A stretch of DNA of 21,000 nucleotides, taken from contig RPFO01000645.1 of the NCBI GenBank assembly GCA_009746045.1, positions 238,685-259,684 of the forward strand, written 5' to 3'. A program made the position numbers and the translations under genes. Shown here piece by piece: positions 1 to 8,011 of this stretch. This DNA is from Mesostigma viride. Lineage: Eukaryota > Streptophyta > Mesostigmatophyceae > Mesostigmatales > Mesostigmataceae. Each line of letters begins with the position of its first letter. Within the stretch, counting starts at the first letter, position 1. The notes under the pieces were generated by a model. The model searched no databases, was not told the origin of the DNA, and saw only the letters and a program-made list of their open reading frames with translations.

Positions 1-410
1 GGAGGCACGAGCGACTATGACAGGACGCACAAGCGATTATGAGAGGATGTGCAAGCGAGGGGGCACAACCAAGGGGGCATAAGCAAGGGGGCACAAGCCC
101 TGGGGCACCAACACATGAATTGGCCGGCGATGCAAGGGCGGGCCGCATACTACAGCGCCCGCAGCATGGGGGATGATCTGGCAATGGCAGCAGAGGATTT
201 GATCCATCCCTGGCGAACCACGTCTACACCAGACATGCAGAGTAAAACTATCTTGAGAGCACGATCCTTATGGCTGGGGCTGGGGAATGAGACGTCAGTA
301 GAGAACCCAATGCCGCGTGAGCCCACCATTGAAGACTCGTGGCGTTTGATACGCTGTGGATGAGCTTGAGGAGACCACTCGGTGCCCCCCCGGCACTCGA
401 ATCCCATGAC
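1..410. repeat. degenerate G-rich short repeats, no gene seen
   Basis: The first 110 bases are made of imperfect units of about 22 bases built on 'cacaagcga.tatgagag', passing into units with 'aagggggcacaa'. The remainder up to the 47-bp minisatellite is unique sequence. A GTGAGC at 316 could be a splice donor, but no convincing exon was found in front of it. The open frames of 85-104 codons here lie on both strands over the same bases and show no codon bias, so I do not call a gene. Confidence 0.4.
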
Positions 411-927
411 ATGAGACGGCTTACCCGGCGCCCAGCAGCAGCGCCGCTTTACTCAGCACGAGACGGCTTACCCGGCACCCAGCAGCAGCGCCCCTATACT
501 CAGCACGAGACGGCTTACCTGGTGCCCAGCAGCAGCGCCCCTTTACTCAGCACGAGACGGCTTACCCGGCACCCAGCAGCAGCGCCCCTACACTCAGCAT
601 GAGACGGCTTACCTGGTGCCCAGCAGCAGCGCCCCTTTACTCAGCACGAGACGGCTTACCCGGCGCCCAGCAGCAGCGCCCCTATACTCAGCATGAGACG
701 GCTTACCCGGCGCCCAGCAGCAGCGCCCCTATACTCAGCACGAGACGGCTTACCCGGCACCCAGCAGCAGCGCCCCTATACTCAGCACGAGACGGCTTAC
801 CCGGCGCCCAGCAGCAGCGCCCCTATACTCAGCACGAGACGGCTTACCCGGCGCCCAGCAGCAGCACCCCTATACTCAGCATGAGACGGCTTACCCGGCG
901 CCCAGCAGCAGCGCCCCTATACTCAGC
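411..927. repeat. 47-bp minisatellite, 11 tandem copies
   Basis: Eleven head-to-tail copies of a 47-base unit (411-927 is exactly 11 x 47) with the core 'gagacggcttacccggc' followed by 'cccagcagcagcgcccc'. Copies differ at a few fixed positions (cggcgc / cggcac / tggtgc, ctatac / ctttac, cacgag / catgag). There are no unique spacers, so it is not a CRISPR array. The unit is not a multiple of three; stops arise only where a copy starts with catgag, so long open frames across it are an artefact. It ends 20 bases before a candidate exon at 948 and is best read as intronic or upstream DNA. Confidence 0.95.
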
Positions 928-947
928 ATGCCGCCACCGCATCCCAG

Positions 948-1019
948 GTCAACCACTGTGCGGTCCTCGATGCCTTCAAACGACGTGTCAATCTGTGGAT
1001 GGCCGTGAAGGAGCGGGAG
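948..1019 (+). CDS. putative exon of an unrecognised plus-strand gene
   Basis: Follows the acceptor CCGCATCCCAG and stays open for 24 codons in phase 0, encoding VNHCAVLDAFKRR then VNLWMAVKERE. About 18 of 24 codons end in G or C, as in the well-supported exons elsewhere in the window, and the peptide is amphipathic. The proposed donor is GAG|GTGGGG. If that donor is not used, the frame ends at a TGA at 1029-1031 and this would be a terminal exon; a TGTAA poly(A)-type motif at 1280-1284 fits that alternative. I do not recognise the protein. Confidence 0.42.
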
Positions 1020-1044
1020 GTGGGGGCATGAGGACATGGAGCGT

Positions 1045-1069
1045 GGGGCATGGGGTGTGGGGCGTGGGG
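1045..1069 (+). other. perfect G-quadruplex motif
   Basis: Four runs of exactly four G (1045-1048, 1052-1055, 1059-1062, 1066-1069) separated by three-base loops cat, tgt and cgt, giving a strict 7-base period. This fits the canonical G4 consensus on the plus strand. It lies just downstream of the candidate exon end at 1019, so in the transcript it would be either intronic or in the 3' UTR. Confidence 0.85.
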
Positions 1070-1210
1070 CAGTTGTTCACTATCCGAATTCAATATCCAA
1101 TGCTGCTAATGTGCCTGCGTTTGTTCCCTCTGTATCGCATGCCCTTGCAGAAAGAGAATCACCATCGCGACACCGCAATTAGTATCTATAACCGCTGTAT
1201 CTGTAGACTA

Positions 1211-1240
1211 CTATCAATGAGACAACCAGCGCAGGCCAGA
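1211..1240 (+). repeat. dispersed 30-bp phrase, left copy
   Basis: ctatcaatgagacaaccagc followed by gcaggccaga; the partner copy is at 9373-9402 in the same orientation, 8.2 kb away. Confidence 0.65.
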
Positions 1241-1320
1241 GATGTGGAGGATCTGGACACTGGTAGCTCGAGCCTGTTGTGTAATTATGGATTGACTCAA
1301 ATTATACAGGCCACGTCCAG

Positions 1321-1456
1321 GTGCACGCGGTCAGCATCGCCGTACCAGTGACCAAGCCGCCCCAGCAATCACAAAAGCCTTTCATCATCTCATTCCCTGG
1401 TTTCGCCATGCATGCCCAGGCAAACGCCTGCAGCAATGACCCTGGAAGTGCCTCCA
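1321..1456 (+). CDS. putative exon, continuation of the plus-strand gene
   Basis: Acceptor CCACGTCCAG, 45 codons plus one base, donor A|GTGAGT. The frame reads VHAVSIAVPVTKPPQQ, then a stretch through PFIISFPGFAMHAQ and CSNDPGSAS. Phase 0 at its start fits the phase-0 end of the exon at 948-1019. G/C-ending codons are frequent in the first half. An alternative acceptor is ACAG before 1310 (phase 1). No matching next exon was found, because the nearest acceptor would leave an intron of only about 30 nt. A minus-strand frame over the same bases is also open, so confidence is limited. Confidence 0.35.
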
Positions 1457-2180
1457 GTGAGTAAGGAGTACAAAGCAACAGGCCAGCATCATTAGCGCCC
1501 TTATTCGGGGATGTCAATCATGTCATCCCACGGGATAGGCAACGTGGACGGCGCCCTACTCGGCATGTCCTCCCACGGGGTAGATGAACATGAGTGATTG
1601 TCGCCACCCTTGGTGCATGCCACGCGGTGACTAGCATTATTGGCTCCCTTTCGGGGTGCATGCCACGCGGTGACTCGAATTGCACCATGCCCACCTAGCC
1701 GACGAGGCGCAAGGAAGCCAAAAGGGCAAGACCCCGCCTGGTACAGTTGCAAGTACTCATTTGCTCAGAATATTGCCCACACAATTCGCCAGCAGGCACG
1801 CCGTCTCTAAGCGTTCTGGGTTGTCCTTACACACGAACGGCCACGTGGCCAGCCGAAATATATTGCACATGGGCAACACATGCTTGCGAGGGAAATCTAT
1901 AAAGGGGGGCATGGCATGGAAACGTACCGTAAATAGCATCCTGGATGCGATATGGGGGCTTGTGATGTATTGCTCCAGCTCAATCTGCGTCGTGTCCGTC
2001 CCCACATGTGACCATCAAGGAAACCGACGGGATTAGTATTTGGGATTGCCAACGTATACGCTGTACCCGAAAAAAAAATTGTGAAGAGCCACAAGAGCGG
2101 CAGTGATGACGAGCAACTTGTCCTTGCCCAAACGCCCATTCTCGCTCCTCAGAATCACGCTCATTTGCCACAATCCCCTG
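1457..2180. other. no confident gene; short duplicated phrases
   Basis: Two pairs of local duplications are visible: 'catgtc.tcccacggg.ta' (around 1527 and 1562) and 'ggtgcatgccacgcggtgac' (around 1612 and 1655). Several mutually overlapping open frames on both strands show no bias. On the minus strand the interval would be 3' UTR if the exon at 2295-2181 is real, with a TGTAA at 1831-1827. A poly-A run near 2071 separates two frames of a possible decayed coding stretch on the minus strand. Confidence 0.35.
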
Positions 2181-2295
2181 TCAACCGACCTTGGGCTCCC
2201 TGAAGGGCTGCACTTCTTGGAGGGCGGATTGAAGCTCTTTCAGCTTCATGACAAGAGGAACACGTGAATCGTGTTGTGGCGTGTATCTTATATGC
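2181..2295 (-). CDS. putative terminal exon of an unrecognised minus-strand gene
   Basis: Read on the minus strand, an acceptor ending in TTCTACTGCAG (at 2298-2296) is followed by one base and 37 codons to a TGA at 2183-2181. The peptide includes RYTPQHDSRVPLVMK and KELQSALQEVQPFREP, which looks like a real basic-amphipathic protein end. G/C-ending codons are only about half, lower than in the strong genes of this window, so it could be a transposon or an older gene fragment. A TGTAA at 1831-1827 would give a 3' UTR near 360 nt. Upstream exons were not identified with confidence. Confidence 0.35.
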
Positions 2296-2298
2296 CTG

Positions 2299-2956
2299 CA
2301 GTAGAATTATGACACTACTGCAGGAGAAGCATTGAAAAAAGTCAGGAGAATGGTTTTCTGTTCCTAATGACTATGGAGTCCTGGCATTTTGCGGGCATAC
2401 CCTCCTGGAAATCCTTATTAGAGGCTTTTTTAGTAACTGCGTAATCCTTCCGGCAAATTTAACCTGCATTACGGCACGTTGATCCCTGTCACCGAGACTG
2501 AGATGCACTGGAGAGCAGAACCTCGACGCCTTGCACCCCAATTGCCACGCTCCCGCCTGCATTTGGTGCAGGCCTTGACGATACAACATCGCGAACGCTT
2601 GACAGCAGAGGCCGCACGTTAGCAGTCCGTTGCCCGTGCTTCGTGCCCGTCCACTGTACCGCTGCTGGGTGATCTACTACCCAGTACTAAATATTTTGGC
2701 GACAATGAAATCTTCAATTGGCTTCAACATGTAATCATTATGTTGACGTACAACTTTGTCGTACATTACTTAAGTACCTGCGAGTGTGGCACCGCGAACA
2801 AGGGGCTGGCAGAGCAAGGTCCAGTGCTCGCAAGTGCCCGTGTCATCAAATTTGCCATTACATATTTTGCGGGGAGTGGAGACCCGAGGGCCGAGACCTG
2901 CGTTTCACTAATCAAGGTTGACAGGCGGAGCCATGGCCTTGACGTTAGGCTTCTGA
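2299..2956. other. no confident gene
   Basis: Moderate-GC sequence with several 67-80 codon open frames that overlap one another on both strands without codon bias. The frame at 2740-2982 may belong to the same decayed coding region as the frame described at 2957-3298, one reading-frame step away. Confidence 0.3.
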
Positions 2957-3298
2957 AACCTGACAGCAACCGTGGCTTCTAAACGCCCGGCAAATGGAAA
3001 CCTAATGCACGAGCAGGTTGCTGAGAAACAGGTTAGAGCAGAGCTTGCTTTTTGGCGTTTTCCGAGTCGAGGGCCGCCGGCTTACTTGAAAGCCACTTGT
3101 GCCTTGCGGGACAACAGTCTAAAAGCCCCGTGCGTTACCCTTTATTAGGCGCACGTAGCTTATTTTATATTCTTAACCATGGTCATTATCGCTGGACACT
3201 ACAAGGAGTCAGCATATCCCCATTACAAGGCATGGGCGGAACGTCCAGATATCGCCGAGTTGTTTAAACCGAGGCAAGGTGGGTTAACTCCGGCATAA
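2957..3298 (+). pseudogene. decayed coding stretch, unknown protein
   Basis: One frame is open from after a TGA at 2954 to a TAA at 3296-3298, broken only by a TAG at 3146-3148: 63 codons, the stop, then 49 codons. Both halves look protein-like, for example MHEQVAEKQVRAELAFWRF before the break and ESAYPHYKAWAERPDIAELF after it. A frame at 2740-2982 joins by a single-base shift. A tiny intron removing the TAG would be about 22 nt, too short to be likely, so an old broken gene or transposon open frame is preferred. G/C-ending codons are not favoured, unlike the host exons. Family not recognised. Confidence 0.32.
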
Positions 3299-3342
3299 GG
3301 AGGCAGAACCCATAGTTAAAATTTTTATTTCCGATCATGTGC

Positions 3343-3876
3343 TTAGTTGTTATGCAATTTGGCAAGTAAATGAAGGTTTGTAAAATCTCCACATACGCTA
3401 ATCTGGTTTGCTTTTTTATCTGTTTCGCCGTTTCCGACAGGTCCCATCGATTGGCCCAACCGCTTCAAGGACGATCCTAAAATGTCTATACCCGTTGAAA
3501 GCCGAATTGTAAGTGCATGCTCTGGGAAGTACCGTTCAGGATGCCCGACGCGTGAAACTGCCTGTGTTCCTGGAAACAAGTCAGTTAGCGTAACGTCCAC
3601 GTGTTGACGAATTGCATGCATTCCTTGGCTATGTTGTGGCTTCCTGCACTTTGGTGGAACCAGCATAAGGAAGGCGAGTTTAACCCCCGGACGCGTGTGG
3701 AGCTCAGCCCGAGGATGACGACGCATGATGTGCGGTGTGCCATTCGGGTACGTAAAGGGGAACTCGCCAGCATTATGTAGTCTGATTTCAGGGATTCTGC
3801 ATGTATGGTATCCATCTTCCGAGACGTCCCTGGTCAGGCTGTCCTGTACGTTGCATACCCTGATGATTTGCTGCAA
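3343..3876 (-). CDS. 177-codon open frame of unknown nature
   Basis: This is the longest uninterrupted frame in the left third of the window. It has no ATG at its very start, no recognised domain, and codon third positions close to random. It could be an exon or a remnant of a mobile element, or chance. It lies opposite the decayed plus-strand stretch that ends at 3298, so the two are not one gene. Confidence 0.22.
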   Translation of the reverse strand: MQQIIRVCNVQDSLTRDVSEDGYHTCRIPEIRLHNAGEFPFTYPNGTPHIMRRHPRAELHTRPGVKLAFLMLVPPKCRKPQHSQGMHAIRQHVDVTLTDLFPGTQAVSRVGHPERYFPEHALTIRLSTGIDILGSSLKRLGQSMGPVGNGETDKKANQISVCGDFTNLHLLAKLHNN

Positions 3877-4194
3877 GTAACGTCTCCCGTTCCCTCTTGC
3901 TGGCAGTACTTTATGATGGCATGCATTTGTTGCGGACCGGCTTTGTACACAGGAGATCTGTAGCAGGCCAAGTACAAAGGATCAGGCATTCGAGCTGGCC
4001 AAGAGTGATGACCTCTGTAGCCTATTTTATACCAGCAAATTTAAAAATATGATACCAACCAATTCTGATCGTTGTGAACGATGATCACGCCTCGCCTGCC
4101 GGTGGGTGTTATTTTCTCACCCTTGACCGGGTTATTACTGTACCCCGTCCCTTGTTCGCCCATTCGTCTCTACACCACCCCTTGTGGCGCGCAG

Positions 4195-4277
4195 GACGCG
4201 ACGGGCATCATGCCAGGTGTCATGAAGCTGTCGTACGCGGGAAAGATGATGGATAACTCGAACGCGACGCTGCTGCA
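4195..4277 (+). CDS. exon with ubiquitin-like segment, resembles SF3A1/PRP21 C-terminus
   Basis: A pyrimidine-rich acceptor (TTGTGGCGCGCAG) precedes 27 codons plus two bases, ending at a consensus donor CA|GTAAGT. Twenty-three of 27 codons end in G or C, the strongest bias in the left half. The peptide DATGIMPGVMKLSYAGK, then MMDNSNATLL, matches the pattern of a ubiquitin-like domain around the strand with the K-L-x-Y-x-G core. From memory it is closest to the C-terminal domain of splicing factor SF3A1 (ATG.P..KQKL.Y.G). In SF3A1 this domain binds U1 snRNA stem-loop 4 in the spliceosome. The preceding and following exons, including the expected terminal RGGRK tail, were not found, so this may be an exon of a gene with very long introns or a stranded gene fragment. 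Confidence 0.55.
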
Positions 4278-5322
4278 GTAAGTGGGGCAGGCAGTAGCAT
4301 TAGGCGGACAGCTGCTGCAGTTGGTGGGCCAGGCGCCAGCAGGTACGCAGAGTAGAGTGTGGCTGAAGTATGTGGTGCAGGCGCTGTAGCAAGGATAGAG
4401 GTAGAAATGGAGACGGATGGAAGAGTTAAGGCGGATGCAAGAATTGAGGCGGATTCAGGGATTGGGGCAGGTGCCAGCAGGTATGGGTCTAGCAGTCATG
4501 GCACACCATACCGTTGCAGCAAGATGCACGTGTCCATCCTGACATTTCCAGGATGCCCGGCAGCCTGTGTTTCAGCTCAGAAGGCCTTTCCTGGCAATCA
4601 CGGTTGTTGTCATGTGCCATCATGCCTTATCGGCGGTACTGCAGGTGTAGCATGGGTGGATGTTCCATGCCACGGTGGCATGCCCAGTTTGAAGGGCTTG
4701 GGTGGCTCTTCCAAAAGAGGCATACGTTGTCTCACTGGCAGCGTACATATTGTCGTTTTGAATGGTTTTGAAAGAGCCATGCAGCACACATGTTGTGGTG
4801 TTGAATGGTTCTGTGGCGTGTCTCTGACGATTAGGCTTGGTGGGTCCGCTTACGCGCGTATGCTCCCCCTTGGCACGTGCCCTGTGCACGGATATCAAAT
4901 TGAGCGAGGCAACCAAGTGATATGTTCCCCCCTTGGCTTCCCCTTGTTACCTGCTGCGTTCCTTACGGCGCAGGTATGGCGTCCCGTTCTGGCACGAGCA
5001 GTTCCCTGATTGGCCTATCACGTTGAATGAGGGCCGCTAGTGGCTGGGTCTGCACATGTGTTAAATGGAATCCCCCCATGTGGGACCACAATGAGTTTTT
5101 AAGTGGTTGGTAGCGTTTAGCAACTGCTGCTTGCAAGGCTGGCCAAATCAAGGAGACAGACCTACCAAGCCTCTCTACTAAGCAGTTTCATACCAGCAGC
5201 CTTAGCTACATAGTGCATTAGGGATCACATTCCGATCTAATCACTGCCTTCATTGGCTTAAGGACTGCATACATTGCAGTTGATGCTGGCAGCAGCAAAT
5301 ATTGTCTTATTGGTGGAGTGGA
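4278..5322. other. no confident gene; weak decayed repeats
   Basis: If the exon at 4195-4277 is live, this is its downstream intron. The first 200 bases carry imperfect repetitions of 'gctgctgcag.agtggg.cagg'. A 216-codon plus-strand frame (4359-5009) spans it, but its codon use is unbiased and its start lies in the repeats. Two phrases around 'tgaatggtt' (4759, 4803) repeat. The expected end of a ubiquitin-like domain was searched for here and not seen. Confidence 0.35.
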
Positions 5323-5338
5323 GTCGGGGTAAAATTGG
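5323..5338 (+). repeat. 16-bp direct repeat, left copy
   Basis: The sequence gtcggggtaaaattgg recurs exactly at 6015-6030, on the other side of the inverted-repeat element. Between this copy and the element edge lie about 36 bases including tandem 'tttagcaaa' units, so it is not a simple abutting target-site duplication. Confidence 0.8.
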
Positions 5339-5387
5339 CTCTTTTTTAGCAAATTTAGCAAATTAGCAAATTAGCGGAAGGCGGGGG

Positions 5388-5493
5388 CCGAGATTAATTA
5401 AGAGGTACCTTGAAATTAAATAAGACGCACACCTCTATCGAGATATATGTTCGGAGGCGAATTTCTATTGGCGTTAATTTGTAGTATTGTACG
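5388..5493 (+). repeat. left terminal inverted repeat
   Basis: Left arm of the element, reading inward ccgagattaattaagagg and ending tagtattgtacg. Inside the arm the phrase 'attaa.taaga' occurs twice. Confidence 0.88.
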
Positions 5494-5892
5494 AAAACAT
5501 GTCAAGGGTGACGGAAAGAAGGACTTATGTTCCAATTCAATTCAATGCACGACGGTATTGGACGGAGTTCCCGGTCTGGCAAGCGGATTTTGGATCTCAC
5601 GTTCAGAAAAGGGCTTGGGTACACGACGCGGCGCGACGTACGTTGTAAAATGGCTCGCAGAAAAGGAACCGTGGCGACTATTTGGCGCCGCGTCGGTCTT
5701 GACGTTGTTTGCTCCGTTGGATCTGCATCTACGGCGTTCGTGGGTTGTTTCGAAACCCGGTCGATGAGATTTTACGGAGAAGTAGGGTATATAAGTGATC
5801 TTTATTGTTTTCTTGATATAAGTGATCCTTTTTTGACCAAGCGGTGAACTGAATGTAGAAGTCGGAATGAATTATACGGTCTGACACGTTGT

Positions 5893-5998
5893 CGTACTAT
5901 ACTACAACTTAACGCCAATAGAAATTCGCCTCCAAAAATATATCTGGATAGAGGCATGCCTCTTATTTAATTTCAAGGTGCCTCTTATTTAATCTCGG
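5893..5998 (-). repeat. right terminal inverted repeat
   Basis: Right arm, the reverse complement of the left arm with about ten substitutions and no gaps. On the plus strand it ends with two direct copies of 'gcctcttatttaat'. Confidence 0.88.
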
Positions 5999-6014
5999 GC
6001 GGCGCCCTCCGGGG

Positions 6015-6030
6015 GTCGGGGTAAAATTGG
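6015..6030 (+). repeat. 16-bp direct repeat, right copy
   Basis: Exact copy of gtcggggtaaaattgg at 5323-5338. It starts three bases after the outer limit of the inverted-repeat element. Confidence 0.8.
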
Positions 6031-6330
6031 TTAATTTGTAAACTGGGGACAACCTAGTCAGTATAAATTCAGCAGGTGGAGTAGTTTGGGGTTGTACATA
6101 ACAGACCTGCTTGCAGCTTTTTATCGCAAATGACGAGCTGATTGATCGATCAATGCACAGGGATGAGTTGCTCATCCATCATGCATGTCAGTTATTTTCT
6201 TCACAAGGTGGGAAGGATTCAGTTATCAAAGAGACAACCAGTATAGATAATTCCAGTCATTAATTATCTAAATACTGCAAAATCCTACAGTAGCAATGTC
6301 ACAGTATCACGCACTATTCAGGGCATCGCG
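6031..6330. other. AT-rich unique sequence, no gene seen
   Basis: No open frame worth naming. It contains one copy (about 6224-6241) of the short phrase 'tatcaa.gagacaaccag' that also occurs at 1213 and 9375. Confidence 0.4.
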
Positions 6331-6362
6331 ACTTCCCCGCCAATCCAAAAAGGCTGGGAAGT
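6331..6362. repeat. perfect-arm hairpin
   Basis: acttccc and gggaagt form a 7-bp stem that continues, after one mismatch, with gcc/ggc around a loop of aatccaaaaa. It stands at the left edge of the GC-rich palindromic patch and resembles hairpins of algal organelle intergenic DNA. Confidence 0.6.
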
Positions 6363-6404
6363 ACTTAGCGCCAGTACGAAAGAAGAGGACCTACTGATCG
6401 ACCA

Positions 6405-6560
6405 CCAACCCGCACGAAGCGCCCGGCGAGCGAAGCGATCGGCTGCGCTCAAAGCGCACAGCGAGCGGCGAGCGAAGTGCTCCCCTCTCCGCGCGGCCGG
6501 AGCGCATGCAGCGAAGGACCACGTTTTTCGTAGCGGGCAGCGGGCAGTCCCTCTACCGCC
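6405..6560. repeat. GC-rich palindromic patch, organelle-like
   Basis: A sharp GC island in AT-rich surroundings. It holds two direct copies of cggcgagcgaag (6424-6435, 6466-6477), a near-perfect hairpin from gctgcgct and agcgcacagc, cgcggccg-type palindromes and tandem gcgggca. Such self-complementary GC clusters are known from chloroplast and mitochondrial intergenic DNA of volvocine algae. A nuclear insertion of organelle DNA is therefore possible, but no organelle gene is visible to prove it. Confidence 0.4.
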
Positions 6561-7680
6561 TGAAAGTGACTTTTTTGGGGGGTTGGGCGAAGCCAGCGGG
6601 ACTAGTGTTCATTATAATCTCCATAATCCAGAACGACTAGCTCGACCAACGAGGATAAGATGTAATAGGAGGCTAGCTCGAGTTACCATGGTCCGAAGCA
6701 ACAATATATTGTGAGATGCGGGAGACCACCATTGCTGCTCGCGCGTGCCAGCTCTACAGAAATCTTTGTCGATCTCCTAGGATAGAAATCTGGCCGGAGA
6801 CCGAATTCCAACCATGGTTGTGCTCGAGCCTGCATGCCGGTACCTTATATGGGTTGATTTGTTGAATTGTTTGATCAGGCGCACGATGAGCATTGTGTTG
6901 CAGTTAAGCAGCCAATTGCAAAGTACTGCTAATGGTTATGTAGGCGGGAAAACGTGATTAAACTCAGCGTAGCTCGAGCTTTCAAACTGACCTGACAGAT
7001 CAGGATTCACTTTGCTACTTTACATTGATGATCAGTTGCGGTGGACGATGCACACCGGCCAGTTCACCAGTGGCCTCACCTACCACATTTCATCAATCCA
7101 GTCTGTATGCAAAATCTCGTAAGAAGCCCATCGGACCCATGCACTGTGTTGTCAAAGCGGTCATGAATCTTAGCGGCCACAACAAGGCATTGTCTCTGGA
7201 CCACTGTGGAGCGTGATACCATGTGAGGCACTATCCAGGGGCATGGCTGCAACACATGACGTCTGGGCCAGGCATGCGTGGTGCTACGCTGCAAAGCTAC
7301 TGCCTGGTTCTCTGTGACCGTGATGTGGTTCCCTCGCGCCTCTTCTACTCATCCTTGGCACTCCACGGCCGATGGCTAATCCGAGTCCGAGTCACTGCCA
7401 TTTGCCACAGAGGGAAACAGATTTCATGTCCAAAGACATTTGATGCAGGACAACAGCACGTATGTCAAGAGGTCAGCTCTGAAAAAAGAATTTCGGGAAG
7501 TTCCCACTTTCCAACCTTGAGCTCAAAAGAAGCCATGCATATCTTGCTCACCAGGACAACAGCAAGAGCCGCCAAAGTAAGATGGCAACATTGTCTAAAA
7601 GGATCCTGTGATACATGCCTTGGGTCATGGAGAAAACTGCCACCAGGACACTCTGCAATGCACACACGCAAAAGGGCAGG
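6561..7680. other. intergenic, no confident gene
   Basis: An ATG at 6716 opens 49 codons (to TGA 6863-6865) with a protein-like stretch, ETTIAARACQLYRNLCRSP, but there is no splice or family support. A 185-codon plus frame (7223-7780) runs antisense into the 3' UTR of the minus-strand gene and has no codon bias. Three copies of tagctcgag-like sequence occur between 6637 and 6980. Confidence 0.35.
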
Positions 7681-7694
7681 CAAGCCAACAACAA

Positions 7695-7699
7695 TTACA
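7695..7699 (-). terminator. TGTAA poly(A) signal of the coiled-coil gene
   Basis: TGTAA on the minus strand (ttaca on plus), the first such motif after the stop at 8008. TGTAA is the standard poly(A) signal of Chlamydomonas and Volvox, with cleavage usually 10-15 nt further on. This predicts a 3' UTR of about 325 nt, typical for these algae. Confidence 0.6.
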
Positions 7700-8007
7700 A
7701 CAAGCGAACACAACAGCATGCCGCAGGCCACCTTCCCGCCTAGACTGTCTGCACGTTGGAAATCCGGTTTCATCCCTTAGTAGAGCCCCGGCAAATATGT
7801 TTCAAGAGAGTGACGGCAGACACAGCTGGACTCTAACTTGTCACCATGGACATGACTAGATGGAAACAGAGGACCTACTGGGCACACACACGAATGGCGC
7901 TCTGCAGCATGCATGTGCATTTGTGTGCAAGAACTAGGCTTCATGCACACTGTGGCATCTCTCTTTATGGACACATTTTGTGCAATTTTGGTGACCGCCT
8001 ACGGAGA

Positions 8008-8011
8008 CTAG
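8008..8011 (-). CDS. coiled-coil gene, terminal exon with one coding base plus stop
   Basis: Strong acceptor TCTTCCACCCCACAG, then C and TAG: the C completes the last Ser codon (AG|C). The intron is 142 nt. If it is retained, the protein ends one residue differently, because the donor itself supplies TGA (AGG TGA), giving ...LFR instead of ...LFS. Confidence 0.62.

Larger units (their letters stand above)
5375..6011. mobile_element. terminal-inverted-repeat element, non-autonomous (MITE-like)
   Basis: Two arms of 106 bases (5388-5493 and 5893-5998) are inverted copies of each other, identical at about 96 of 106 positions by hand count with no gaps; weaker matching extends outward to 5375 and 6011. 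Arms begin ccgagattaa and contain the phrase 'gaatttctattggcgttaa'. The 399-bp interior carries a TATA-like 'gggtatataag' and two copies of 'tataagtgatc', but no transposase motif; two interior open frames of 106 codons overlap each other and look incidental. It is most likely a deletion derivative of a DNA transposon. No short target-site duplication abuts the arms; a 16-bp direct repeat flanks at a distance on the left and 3 bp away on the right. Confidence 0.8.

Noticed and set aside
411-927. CRISPR array
   Set aside because: Units are contiguous with no unique spacers, and the context is eukaryotic.
2041-2180. Minus-strand peptide resembling a transposase tail (KDKLLVITAALVALHNF)
   Set aside because: Only one short stretch, in a different frame from neighbours across a poly-T run; too little to assign to a family.
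4359-5009. 216-codon plus-strand open frame
   Set aside because: No codon bias, starts in decayed repeats, no motif, overlapping frames also open.
5447-5847. Two 106-codon frames inside the inverted-repeat element as transposase
   Set aside because: They overlap in different registers, start in the arm, and show no catalytic triad or DNA-binding motif.
6600-6845. Cloning-vector polylinker (dense SpeI, NheI/XhoI, NcoI, EcoRI, SphI and KpnI-type hexamers)
   Set aside because: Sites are spread over 240 bases in ordinary sequence, with no vector backbone, and hexamers like these are expected at this density.
7223-7780. 185-codon plus-strand open frame
   Set aside because: Antisense to the 3' UTR of the minus-strand gene, unbiased codons, no splice or family support.
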